From positions 3,472,001 to 3,536,000 of the forward strand of contig JAULSU010000005.1 of NCBI GenBank assembly GCA_030512335.1: DNA of 64,000 bases. Reading direction: 5' to 3'. A program made the position numbers and the translations under genes. The DNA comes from Immersiella caudata (Eukaryota > Ascomycota > Sordariomycetes > Sordariales > Lasiosphaeriaceae). Positions 54,623-64,000 of this stretch are shown here, in pieces. The first letter of the stretch is position 1, and each line of letters opens with the position of its first letter. Below the pieces are notes generated by a model. That model saw only the letters and a list, made by a program, of their open reading frames with translations. It did no database searches and was not told the DNA's origin.

Positions 54623-56802
54623 ATGGAAGCCGCAGGCCTCGCAACGGGAGTGGTCTCCCTGGCCATGGATGTATTCGACAACACCATTCGCAGTGAGTAT
54701 ACCGGGCCACACACATATTGAGACTTGACACTCACACTCGCCCCAGTCTTCAAGTTTGTGAGCGCCTTGGTGGACATGCCGCAAGAGTGTGAGAAATACC
54801 GGCTTCAGTTGATCATTGAGTACAACCGTGTCCTCGCGTGGGGTAAGGCTGCCGGGCTGGTGGACGTTCCCGAAGGCTCAACCCTTGCGACCACCCTCGG
54901 GGCAGAGGCAACCGAACTTGTTGCTATTGTAGCAAGAATTCAATGGTTGCTCGCCGAGTTCCGCGATCTCAACGCTCGGTACGGCAACGAGCTCAACCCC
55001 TACAATGGAGCCGAGGGCAAAGCTGCCCTCGAAGCGAAGGCAACAGATGTGGACATCGTCAAACAGGTATCCAGTCTGGCAGTGTCGTACGAGGCGAAGA
55101 AGAGAGAGCACAGGCGCCGTTGGGGGCGAATCCAGAATTTCCTTGAACGTGCTGGCCACAACGCCAAAGAGGTGGTCACGAATCCGCGTCGGGTGCGATG
55201 GGTAAAGGTGGATGAGGAGGCTTTCAAGGGATTGTTGGAGGACCTGCATGTTCTGACAGAGCGACTGCATGAGCTGATGAGGGATCACCGAGACAAGAAG
55301 ATTGACGACATCACGGCAAAGACGTACCGAGAGATGATTCTCGCCCGAAACAACATTCAGGATCTTCGAGATATGCTCGACGCTGTTGGCAGTCTAATTA
55401 ACACGTCCGCCAGCACCAGACGGGAGAAGGATGCTCATCGCAACGACAGAACGCTTCAAGACCTGGTCCAGTTGAAGAAGATCAGTCGCACATCCGAGTC
55501 AATACTAGCCAAACTTGCTCAAGATGGTGCCCTTGACGTCCAGAAGAGTCTGGATGGCGCTGGTATGTCAGTTCACAAGTACTCAGGCGATGAGCTGGCC
55601 GAGTCTTTCTCATGGGGCGAGGATCCTGAAGGACTCCGACGACCGAGAGGCGCTTTGAGCACAAAAGACGGTGATATACCGGTCTGGGTTGAGTGGAAGT
55701 CGTTTGGGGACTCGGGGGCACTCAAGGACAAGCAGACAGCGCTTCGCACCATGGCACTGGCAGAGATGCTCCACATTCAGAAACCCGCGTCACTCCATAC
55801 TCCAGAGTGTATCGGTCTCTTCGACGACCGCGAGGTGTCCGGAATTGACCGATATGCGTGGATCTTCAAGATGCCGGAAGGGAGCGACTACGACACAGAG
55901 GTCGTGTCGCTCTACGACATTCTGGGCAAACATCAGTACAAACCGAATCTCTCGCAGCGCATATCAATGGCCACCAAGCTCTGCTCTACTGTCCTCAACC
56001 TTCACGCTGTCGTGGGTCTCCCCTTTCCACCGTATAGTTCCTGATGTCGTTATCCATGGCTTTGTTGGATGTCTTGAGCGTTGCGCGAGCGCGCCTAAGA
56101 CATTGGGTTGCCTGGAAAACACCTTTAAGAAAAATAACTGACGGACATGTACCACAGAACTGGTTGCACAAGGGAATCTTCAGCGACAACGTTATTTTCC
56201 ACTTTGACGGGCTCGACATAGTTGATAAGGATGCTGTTTCGCCTCTTGGATGGTTCAACCCCGAAAAGCCAGTCCTGTCTGGATTCGAATTCTCTCGGCC
56301 AGACGGCAGCAATACCACTGCGAGGGAGGCCAACCCGTTGTGGGATCTCTACCGATGGCCAGGAATCCAGCGGGAGCCGCCGACTGAGCGAAACTCTCGC
56401 AAGACATACGATCTGTACAGCTTGGGCTTGGTTCTCTTGGAAATTGCCCATTGGCAGCCACTACATCGTATTCTACTGTTAGGAAAAGACGGGACACCAG
56501 ACGCCAAATCGCCGCCGGAGGTGCCTCTCAAAGAGTCAAAGTTGGTGCGAGACTTGTTGCTAGGGATGCAAGGGGCCGATAGATTTACGAAAGCAAACAA
56601 ACCAAACCCTGTCTCAGACCTGAGGAACATTGTTGGAGACCGATACTGGAAGGTTGTGGAGCGGTGTCTTTGGGCGCATGGCGAGAAGGGTTTCGGAATT
56701 GACGAGTCGGAGGACCAGTCGAATGATTCGAGGGTAGGCATACTGCTGCAAGAGGCCTTCACAGTGCATGTGGTGGAAGAGTTGGAGGTGATACACATCT
56801 AG
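54623..56802 (+). CDS. HeLo-domain protein with C-terminal pseudokinase (MLKL-like layout)
   Basis: Exons 54623-54692, 54747-56011 and 56158-56802, giving 659 residues with all phases matching. The N-terminal 200-odd residues fit the HeLo (prion-inhibition and propagation) domain: MEAAGLATGVVSLAMDVFDN, then FVSALVDMPQECEKYRLQLI and WGKAAGLVDVPEG. HeLo domains insert into membranes in HET-S-type cell death. Residues about 320-640 resemble a protein kinase: the beta-3 Lys is kept in VWVEWK (Lys341), but the HRD loop reads LHKGIFSDNVIF (His449-Lys-Gly) and the DFG position reads GFE (487-489). The catalytic Asp residues therefore appear lost and it should be a pseudokinase. KTYDLYSLGLVLLEIAHWQP is the helix F region. 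No amyloid motif is seen at either end. Confidence 0.88.
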
Positions 56803-56898
56803 TGATATACTTGTTGAGATCGAAGCAGCGAGGCTGCCGCTGGTGGCCACTATCGTACAATTCTATAGATCTAAAATTACAACATCTTGGCTCTATTA

Positions 56899-58425
56899 TC
56901 ACTCCTTTCCTTCCCCCTTCCACTTCCACTTCGCATTCCGATGCAAGAAATAATCCTTGCTCTGAATACTCTTCCAAATGCCATACAAGCCCCCAATCGG
57001 CACCTGCCTCTTCAACCAATGCCTCTTCTCCCCCCCGGCCGCCTCCGCATCAACATGCACCTTATCCCACACGCTCGGCAGCGTTCCCGCCTTGTACTTC
57101 TCCCTCAACGCATCATACCACTCTCTCCCCCCGTACATCTTCCAAAACTCCTCCTGCTCATAATACGTATGCGCATACAACCACTTCATGCCCCCCAACT
57201 CCCTCACCTTGGCCTCCAACTCCCTATTCTTCCTCACAAACTCCCTCGGCTCCTTCGGTCCCCATCCCCAAACCCCAACATTAAGCATCATCTCATCCTC
57301 ACCCTCTCTCTCCTTCAAAAGCTCCTTTGGCGTAGTCGTAAACGGATGAAACGTAGGCGGACCTCTCCTCTGCAGCGGACACAGCCACAGAGGCCAGATA
57401 CCCAGCGACTCGGTTGTGTACTCTATGAACTTAGGCGTCGTCTTGAACGGCATGGCGATATCCTGCACGATGAAGCGCGCGGATTCCCCCGAGCCGTGCA
57501 GAGCGCGGTACATCATGCGCGTGTGCAAAAAGTCGTCGAGGAACCAGCGGGTGAGGCGCGTGAAGGGGACCCAGGAGAAGTACTGGAAGGCTGCGGCGCC
57601 GACCCAGAAACCGCCGCGGTCGTAGCGGAAGAGGTACTCGGCGAGGGGGATGTGGTTTTCTGGTGGGGTGGGGGTGGGATTGGAGGTGAGGGATTGCGCG
57701 TGCAGGTAGAACCAAGGGTCCCAGGGGGAGGAGAAGGTTTGGAGGGGGGAGGAAGGGGCGGGAGGGGAGTCGGTGAGGGTGCCGGTGATGATGACGGCGT
57801 GGGAGGGCGAGTAGACGATGCCGTCGACGTAGTCGTTGGCGGGGTTGGCGGTTTCGCGGCGGAGGGTGGCGATGGCTTCCGTGACGGAGGTGGCGCGGTG
57901 GTAACGGGTGTGGACGTAGCGCTTGGCGGGGGAGAGGTTGAGCTCCAGGAGGGTGGTGATGCCCAGGGATCCGACGGCGCCGGCAGCACCGTGGAAGAGG
58001 TCTGGGTGTTCCGAGGGGGAGCGTGAGGCGTGCGTGACGGTGCCGTCGGCGAGGACCATTTCCACGCGGTTGACGGTGTCGTTGAAGAAGCCGTGGCGGA
58101 AGGAGGAGGACTCGCCCGCGGTGCCGGCGAAGCCGCCTCCGGCGGTAATGCCGGGAAACTCCATAACGATTGGCGGGATGAGACCGTGGGGGAGTGTGGC
58201 TTCTACCAGGCGGTCCATGGGCACGTTGGGCTCGACCAGGGCGATTCGCTTGGCGGGGTCGACCTTTAGGACATTGGAGAGGGCCGATATGTCGACGGTG
58301 CGCTGGCCGGGGCGCGGGCGCGTGCTGTTTGTTGAGCCGTGGAAGATGCGGTACGGCTCACCGCGCTCGAAGAAGGCCCGCACCGCCCCGGCGATCTTGG
58401 CCACCGCTGCCTCGTGGCGTGCCAT
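56899..58425 (-). CDS. FAD-linked oxidoreductase, Delta(24)-sterol reductase (DHCR24)-like
   Basis: Single exon of 508 residues. The N-terminal PCMH-type FAD domain shows RIFHGSTNSTRP, the FAD-contacting EFPGITAGGGFAGTAGESSS, and LFHGAAGAVGSLGITTLLEL. The C-terminal half carries the DHCR24/DIMINUTO-type blocks, for example YLFRYDRGGFWVGA and the ending KMYGGREWYDALREKYKAG, where the Y-D-x-L-R-x-K-Y pattern is typical of FAD-linked oxidases. In fungi the natural substrate is not settled, since ergosterol keeps a modified side chain. No N-terminal membrane segment is obvious. It is convergent with the HeLo-pseudokinase gene, with 96 bp between the stops. Confidence 0.88.
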   Translation of the reverse strand: MARHEAAVAKIAGAVRAFFERGEPYRIFHGSTNSTRPRPGQRTVDISALSNVLKVDPAKRIALVEPNVPMDRLVEATLPHGLIPPIVMEFPGITAGGGFAGTAGESSSFRHGFFNDTVNRVEMVLADGTVTHASRSPSEHPDLFHGAAGAVGSLGITTLLELNLSPAKRYVHTRYHRATSVTEAIATLRRETANPANDYVDGIVYSPSHAVIITGTLTDSPPAPSSPLQTFSSPWDPWFYLHAQSLTSNPTPTPPENHIPLAEYLFRYDRGGFWVGAAAFQYFSWVPFTRLTRWFLDDFLHTRMMYRALHGSGESARFIVQDIAMPFKTTPKFIEYTTESLGIWPLWLCPLQRRGPPTFHPFTTTPKELLKEREGEDEMMLNVGVWGWGPKEPREFVRKNRELEAKVRELGGMKWLYAHTYYEQEEFWKMYGGREWYDALREKYKAGTLPSVWDKVHVDAEAAGGEKRHWLKRQVPIGGLYGIWKSIQSKDYFLHRNAKWKWKGEGKE

Positions 58426-58856
58426 GGTTGTATGTGTTTGCCGGTGGTTACGGCCGACTTCGTCCTGTCGTCACCGTCGTTGATGTTGGGTGAGCAAAAA
58501 AATTGACGGAAATTCCCGTTCGGCTCCGTCGTTCCGGGGCGCATGCCGAGCTGACGGGGTGGGTCTCGGAGGCACGGTCCACATTTGCCTGTGCACCTTG
58601 ATGGCCACCCCCATGGGCGTAGATTTGGGTTCTGGTCGTTGATGGAAGTGTCGAAATAAAGTGAACAACAATTGATGTGGCACGAGCCGTTGGAAGTCTT
58701 CAAGCCTCACCGGGCCCGACCTAGAACGCTGTTCATTAACGGCCAAAATTCTTATTTAGATGCTACCAAGACTCATCAATATTTACAGCTGTCATCATAC
58801 CCAAACCATACGCCACCCAGTTTCATACACCACCTCGCCTCTGAAATTGCTCCAAG

Positions 58857-60368
58857 TTACAGCTTAGCAGTCGCCGCCTCCCCAGTCATCTCCCCCGTCC
58901 GTAGGCCCCCTTCACTCCCGAGATGGCCCTTCATCCTCGCCTCTATCGCTCCCCGAATCTCCTCTATCGCATACGGCCTCAACTCCTCCGGCTTAACCTC
59001 GACCTCTTCCAGAGTCTTCGCCTTGATCACCTTGAAGCTTTCCTCCGTCTTCCCTCCTACCACCCTCTTGCAAAAGCCAGCCCAGCCATCCGTACACCTC
59101 CTGGCCTCGGCTAGTTTCTCAAACAGCAGCGCGAAGCAATGCGGCATGCCTTCGTACTCTTCGTATGTGACGCTGACCCCGTCCTGCCAAAACTTATGCG
59201 CCATGAACTTGTCTTCGTCGCTGAGGAGTTCCCTGCCGGCGCAGATGTATATCGGGCAAGACCCCTTCCAGCTCGGCGCAAATAACAATGAGACAAGAGG
59301 GTGAAGCACCATGTCGTTCTCGGTGTACATCAACTCGCGTGGCGGATTGGCAGGCCACGCTTGGCATTTGGGGCGCTTGGGCTCCATGCTGAGCTGCAGA
59401 GACAGTGGGGGAAGGTAGTCAAAGGCTGCGTTGGTTTCGCACGAGGGGGAGGAGTGAGTGATGTCGACCCAGGGGGAGTTGACGGCGCAGCCACCCGGGA
59501 GGGGGACGGTACGGTGCTCTCCTTGCCAGAGCACATTGGTACCGGTGCGCTGGAGTTGCAGGATGGTTTGGAGGAGGGAGAGGGCTAGATTGCCTCCGGC
59601 ACTATCACCTGCGAAGACGACGTGCTCGGGCCGGACGGCCTCGTGGAAGGCGCCTGGAGGCGGGTACAAGAGGGCGAGGTACGATGCGAGGGCGTCCATG
59701 AGAGCCGCCGGGAAGGGGTTCTGCGGGGCGAGGCGGTAGCGTACCGAGTAGCACCGGCCGCCAGAGACCTTTGCGAGTCGCTTGGTCATGGCTCTGTGGG
59801 TAGCGGGGTCCATGAGCCAGAAAGCGCCGCCGTGAAAGTAGAGGATAGTTGCTGGGCTGGTCACGGCCTTCATCATGGCGTCGTACTTCTCCTTCTCCGA
59901 GATATCCGGCAGCGTCGACTCCGGCGTGGCTTCGGCGCGGTAGCCAGTCCACTCGGCCTGGATGCCTTCCATCTCGGGCATCCTCACCCTGAACGACTTC
60001 TCATCCATCTTGTCCCGGAGCCCCTCGATGGCAGCGGCGACGGCGTTCTGGATGCCGCCGTCTGTCGGGACGGGACACGTATAAGTGCTGACCCAGACAC
60101 GGCCCTTGGCTTGGGTTTCCTTGCTAAGCCACCGCTGGCTGGCCGTCACGCTCATGGGCTTCCCCGTCATAAAGGACCGCAAGACAGCCGTGATGATCTC
60201 GGTGCGCATATCCAGAAACTTGGACTGCTCCGAGTAGCGCAGGAGGTGGAGGACCGCCGTGCGGGCGATGACCGGGAGCTTGGGAAGCAGCGTGGTGAAC
60301 AGTCCCAATTGGTCCGTGTTCATCTGGGCCTCACTCTTCAGGCCCGTTGTCTGTTTGTCGTCAGCCAT
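58857..60368 (-). CDS. Alpha/beta hydrolase, hormone-sensitive-lipase-type esterase
   Basis: Single exon; the start is taken at MADDKQ (60368), giving 503 residues. The frame is open 78 codons farther upstream, but that part is not conserved-looking. The HSL oxyanion motif is ILYFHGGAFW (residues about 179-182 for HGGA). The nucleophile elbow is VFAGDSAGGNLALSLL with Ser256. The acid is Asp384 in GRELLSDED and the His is His410 in GMPHCF, completing the triad. The first 160 residues form a helical cap (LPKLPVIARTAVLHLLRYSE). Many fungal secondary-metabolism and detoxification esterases look like this; the substrate is unknown. Confidence 0.9.
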   Translation of the reverse strand: MADDKQTTGLKSEAQMNTDQLGLFTTLLPKLPVIARTAVLHLLRYSEQSKFLDMRTEIITAVLRSFMTGKPMSVTASQRWLSKETQAKGRVWVSTYTCPVPTDGGIQNAVAAAIEGLRDKMDEKSFRVRMPEMEGIQAEWTGYRAEATPESTLPDISEKEKYDAMMKAVTSPATILYFHGGAFWLMDPATHRAMTKRLAKVSGGRCYSVRYRLAPQNPFPAALMDALASYLALLYPPPGAFHEAVRPEHVVFAGDSAGGNLALSLLQTILQLQRTGTNVLWQGEHRTVPLPGGCAVNSPWVDITHSSPSCETNAAFDYLPPLSLQLSMEPKRPKCQAWPANPPRELMYTENDMVLHPLVSLLFAPSWKGSCPIYICAGRELLSDEDKFMAHKFWQDGVSVTYEEYEGMPHCFALLFEKLAEARRCTDGWAGFCKRVVGGKTEESFKVIKAKTLEEVEVKPEELRPYAIEEIRGAIEARMKGHLGSEGGLRTGEMTGEAATAKL

Positions 60369-61746
60369 CTTGGCGGTTGTCGTTTGCCAAGTGAGTTGAG
60401 GCGAAGTTGTCCTGAGCTGTTGTGCGCAAACTTGGCTGCTGCCGTGATGATCTGCCAAAACAAAAGAGCCAAGACCTGCCAGGCTATCCCGAGTTAAGTA
60501 CGAACGGTGCGGATGAGAGAGGAGAACTTGTGAAGCCCGGCCACCCGAGACGGGATTCCAGGCCCAAGAGAAGTGACAGGTGGGTATGGGGAGCGTGGGC
60601 ACCCATCAAGGAGCTAGGAACGCTGTTCGCCCCTCGCGACCCGGCAGCTGCAAGGGCTCGCAAGTTTCTCCTGGTGCCATGTGCTACGCTTGGTTTCATC
60701 CGAAAACGACAGCGACAGCGACAGGCCCGCATCGGAGTGCGGAATGCGGGATGCGCAGCGCGGTGCTGACTTGAAGCGCCATGGTGCCTCTCACTGGTCT
60801 TGGTTGAGGTGTGCGCTGAGATTTCCAAATCTCCGCATGGGTTGCCTCGGTTCGAGCTGTCCCAAGTTGAGGGGTTGATTGGGGGAGCTGGACTCGTGGT
60901 GGCGGCCCATTCGCAACGCGCAAAAGTTCCTCGGCTCCCATGGCCAGCGTAACCTGGCCATTCGCATCAACCCTCTCTCTTTGTGGAAGAAAACCCAGAG
61001 TTTTGGGTGCGTCAAGTAATTAGTCTGTAGGACTGCCAGCGTGCAGCGGGCCTGTGCAGAGTTGCCGTTAGCCTGTAAGTTGTCAGGTGAGTCTTCTATC
61101 AGCAAAGTTTCACCGGCGGCTCCTCCCCCGCAAGAATTTCGCGATCGGGAAGAGCTTGCGGGCGGGTCGCAGATGTCCGTGAGACAAACCACCGAGCTCT
61201 GTCACGTCACCACAATGTCACATATGGCGGGAGGAAACCAAGATCTGGCCCTGCAGCGCGTCCATGCAGTACCTATGCCAAGATCTCGCGATATTCACCT
61301 TGTAGGTGACGATCTAGCCCTCTAAACCACGCCATGGAAGCATAGGACACCTCGCTTGTAGTGTGGTTTGGGATGAAAGCGGTTTCGTTGCGGACTCCGT
61401 GCGCGGGATAGAGCCCTGCCCATCCAGCGTGCCAGGCTTGGTCCCGAGAGGAATTCAAACACTGTTTCAGAGCCACCTCTTCATTGCTTTGCCGAAGTCC
61501 CGACTGTTTGGTTGACTTGACGCCCGAGGCGCCAAATTTTGCGGGGACCCGAGAACTCCTCTACTTCGTACAACTGCTTTTCATTTCTGTTTTATCAAGG
61601 GCGACAAGAGACCCCGCTGATGCAACCTACATGTGAAACCCTTTCCTTGTCCGGCATAATTATGATTTCGGTCTGTATTGATTTTAATGTACAGCGACAA
61701 CTTGGGCTCACAGAGCCTCTTCTGAGCTCAGCCCCCTGCACCATCT
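60369..61746. other. Intergenic, no gene recognised
   Basis: 1.4 kb between the esterase start and the PEX14 3' end. A hairpin-like stretch at about 61280-61340 was examined as a tRNA and rejected. No other feature is seen. Confidence 0.4.
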
Positions 61747-62963
61747 TCAAGAGCTGGTAGCCGCCTCCTGGCTGCTGCTCCCCTCGCCGGCGCCGTTGGT
61801 AGTTGCAGCGGTCGACGACGAAGATCCTGCGTTCTTCGACATGGCCATCTGCCACGCCGGAATGCTGGCCTTGGCGCCGCCAGCGGCCATGCCACTGGAG
61901 AACGGCGAGCTTCGTCCGAAGCTGGACGACAATGGCGCAACAGGGGCTGGCTGCTCATCGGCCACCGACGCGGACTTGCCATTGGAAGCCCCGTTTGCGG
62001 TGCTTTCACTGCTGCCGGCCGCCGCAGGGGGGACTGGGGTAGTAGTCCCGCTGGCCGGGCGGTGGTAGTTGCCCACGCTCGTCGATGTCGCAGTGGGGTT
62101 CATGCGCTGAGTGATGAGTGTCTTGAGGCTCTTGAGCTCGGCATTAACCTCCTGAAGACGTCGATCCGTCATATCCTTCTGAGAGCTCAGGGCGCGAGGG
62201 ATCGAATCCTTGAGACCTTGAACGTCGTCGCGCACTCGCTGTGCCTCTTCGTCCCGCCGTCGGTTTGCAGACTTGAGGTCGGCAATCACAGTCTCCAGCT
62301 CTTCAAGTGCTGTGTCGAGACGCTCGGTGCGCTCTTTCTCGGCGGCTTTGAGCGCTTCGGTGTCCTTGGCAAGTTGGTCCACCAGCGCAAAGGTCTTCTC
62401 AAACTGTTCATCGATTGATTTCTTATCTTGCTCGAGACGCTCAGGGGTCGGCGGTGCAATGAGAGGATAGACGTAGCGCTTAGTCGCTGTTAGTTGCTAA
62501 CCTTCACAGCGACAACCAATAAGTTTGGGCCTACCTTTCCAAGCGTGTATAGCCCATAGGATGCCCCTCCAACTACGGTCGCCATAATAAACCAATCCCG
62601 CCAGTCCCTACGAGGGACGTCGGTGGGTGGTGGCTGCCATGCGTAAGGGGGGTACTGATGTGATGGTTGTGCGTATTGCGCGTAGTAAGGAGGTTGCTGC
62701 GAAGCGGATGGCGTGGCGGATGGAGATGCGGCGTATGTTTGCGCTGGTGCAGCCTCAGGTCCAACTCTTGCCAGCGCAGCACTGACTTCTTCCTGTGTCA
62801 GGTTCTTCGCTTGGAGAAAAGCAATGCGCTTCTCGATCGGCGAAGCGGCAACGCTGGGATCTAAGAGGACTGGATATCGATGTCAGCGACGCGGAGAGCG
62901 GAGGAACGGGATAAACAACTTACACTTGGCTGCCGAAGCGACCAGCTCCTCGCGGATGGCCAT
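61747..62963 (-). CDS. pex14: Peroxisomal membrane docking protein PEX14
   Basis: Docking factor for PEX5 and PEX7 cargo receptors at the peroxisome membrane. Exons: 62924-62963, 62535-62869 and 61747-62478, giving 368 residues. The N-terminal receptor-binding domain is MAIREELVASAAKFLLDPSV, then IEKRIAFLQAKNLTQEEV. A Pro/Gln/Tyr-rich stretch ends in PPTDVPRRDW, a match to the SH3-ligand motif that binds PEX13. A hydrophobic segment WFIMATVVGGASYGLYTLG follows, then a long coiled coil (residues about 140-240, QFEKTFALVDQLAKDTEAL onward). The Ser/Ala-rich C-terminal tail is typical. Intron 1 interrupts the codon of Phe14; intron 2 lies after LYTLGK. It is divergent from NDC80, with 503 bp between starts. 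Confidence 0.95.
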
Positions 62964-63466
62964 GTTAAAAATAAATGCAGCAAGGGCTTGCTATCATTTC
63001 CCTCAATGCGAGAAAAATACAACAAGATTCTAAAGCGTTGCGCAGACGCGCTGGGTGTTCGGCTTTGATGACGGAATCACTTGAAATTGGAGCGCATGGG
63101 TTGAGCCGAGGTCCCATCGCCCGCCCCGGATTTGGGAGCCGGGGCGTCGGTCACGTGGATCCGAGGAAGACCCGACCCTGGCTGGGTGGTTGGGTCCACT
63201 TTTCCGCCCTTGTTTTGGTGCCCCAAACGGGTGCCAATGATGCCCCGCGGTTTTGTTTACCTGAGCAACGGCGTGCAGCTCTGCATCAGAATTTCTGCCG
63301 CATCTCGAACAGCACCTGTCCCTGAGCTAAACAGTTTTACGAAGAACTTGTACATCGCGCATTGTCGCTGATTATCGATTATTACGCCCTTGCGACTCCG
63401 GTGTAGAACTCGCATCGCGCCATCACTGAGAAAAGCAGAAAGGGCGACACGGGCTCGCCTGCTACG

Positions 63467-64000
63467 ATGTCGCAAGAACAAGGGCTGTGGAGTGTTCGCA
63501 GGCCCAGAGAGGTGCGATACCCCACACGCAAATGCATCTCGCAGACTTCGTTGTCGCTAACCATCGCAACACCATCTAGACCCTCGGCGGCATCAACGCC
63601 AATTCTGGCATCCCCGCGCCGCCATCCGCCATGAAGCGATCAAGCACCAACAGCGCCAGCCATGCGCGCTCCATGTCTGGGTCTCGCCACTCCCTCGCCC
63701 TCGGGTCGCGCCCGAGCCAACCGATGTTCCAGCGCGCGTCCATCGGGGGCAATTTGGCCGAGATGGGTCTCTCGTCGGTGAAGCGCGCCTCGGCGCACGC
63801 CGGCAACCTCAATCTCAACAACAACACCACATCGTTCGGCGGGAAACTATACGGCACGCCCGGCCCCATGTCGTCTGGTGGTGCCGACGCCGACCAACGC
63901 CGGAGCAGTGTCTACCGTGCGCGGCCGTCCAGCACAGGTGCCGCCATGGGCAGCCAACAGAGCTTCTTCCAACAAGCACCGCAGGCCGCAGGCGTGCCGC
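63467..64000 (+). CDS. ndc80: Kinetochore protein NDC80, 5' part
   Basis: Subunit of the NDC80 complex that links kinetochores to microtubules in mitosis. Only the N-terminal tail lies in the window. Exon 1 is 63467-63511 (15 codons, MSQEQGLWSVRRPRE). The 68-nt intron 63512-63579 has a GCTAACC branch. Exon 2 opens TLGGINANSGIPAPPSAMKR and runs off the end. The visible part is the basic, Ser-rich, unstructured tail (ARSMSGSRHSLALGSRP, RRSSVYRARPSS, QQSFFQQAP) phosphorylated by Aurora kinase in the family. The assignment rests on the fungal signature SVRRPRETLGG and on tail composition; the calponin-homology head is outside the window. Confidence 0.82.

Noticed and set aside
56887..58026. 379-codon open frame antisense to the DHCR24-like gene
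   Set aside because: Gly/Glu/Val-rich low-complexity product arising from codon bias on the opposite strand; no domain.
61273..61345. tRNA-like stretch on the minus strand with a TCACC...GGTGA stem
   Set aside because: A 4-bp anticodon-like stem exists, but no T-arm with TTCRA follows and no acceptor stem pairs, so it is not a tRNA.
1..64000. Search for CRISPR arrays, transposons, terminal repeats, secondary-metabolite core genes (PKS, NRPS, terpene synthase)
   Set aside because: None seen. The MFS transporter, FAD enzyme and esterase are scattered among housekeeping genes and do not form a biosynthetic cluster.

Overview
The window is nuclear DNA of a filamentous ascomycete, most likely a Sordariomycete. 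The evidence is many short spliceosomal introns (about 46-115 nt) with GTAAGT-type donors and TACTAAC/GCTAAC-like branch points, GC-rich third codon positions, and orthologues typical of Pezizomycotina (AP-1/YAP1 factor, ERT1/AcuK, FMP52, a membrane-anchored GH5 exo-glucanase, a HeLo-domain protein). No species can be named from the sequence alone. Gene models below were built by hand from splice sites and family conservation.

Layout. 0-10 kb: 3'-truncated AP-1 bZIP factor (-), BSD-domain protein (+), TSR2 (-), FMP52 (+), riboflavin kinase FMN1 (+). 9.8-20.5 kb: gluconeogenesis regulator ERT1/AcuK (-) with a very long leader, a five-exon DHA1-type MFS transporter (-), and a coiled-coil/ubiquitin-like protein (-) whose first exon is broken. 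21.8-28.3 kb: GH5 exo-beta-1,3-glucanase with a type II anchor (-), divergent from branched-chain keto-acid dehydrogenase E1-beta (+), then a small Cys-rich secreted protein (+). 28-35 kb: C2H2 protein (-), actin-capping protein alpha (+), cytochrome b5 (+), TFIIE-beta (+). 35-42.7 kb: about 6 kb in which I recognise no gene, followed by a probable spliced leader of a four-finger C2H2 factor (42.7-44.2 kb, +). 46-50 kb: DsbA/FrnE-like protein (+) and vacuolar Ca2+/H+ exchanger (-). 52-57 kb: a divergent pair, patatin-like phospholipase (-) and HeLo-pseudokinase protein (+). 57-64 kb: DHCR24-like FAD enzyme (-), HSL-type alpha/beta hydrolase (-), PEX14 (-), and the start of NDC80 (+).

Most genes are unrelated housekeeping genes. 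Two observations stand out. (1) Three transcription-factor genes (AP-1, ERT1/AcuK and the four-finger C2H2 gene) have unusually long upstream regions almost free of ATG on the coding strand. Two of these contain a single ATG each, and each opens a six-codon uORF. This suggests long, translationally regulated leaders. (2) The patatin-like lipase and the HeLo-pseudokinase protein share an 819-bp intergenic region. The HeLo protein has an MLKL-like arrangement: a HeLo (four-helix-bundle family) domain followed by a degenerate kinase. Both families include fungal regulated-cell-death effectors, so the pair is a candidate two-gene cell-death or self/non-self module; that link is inference.
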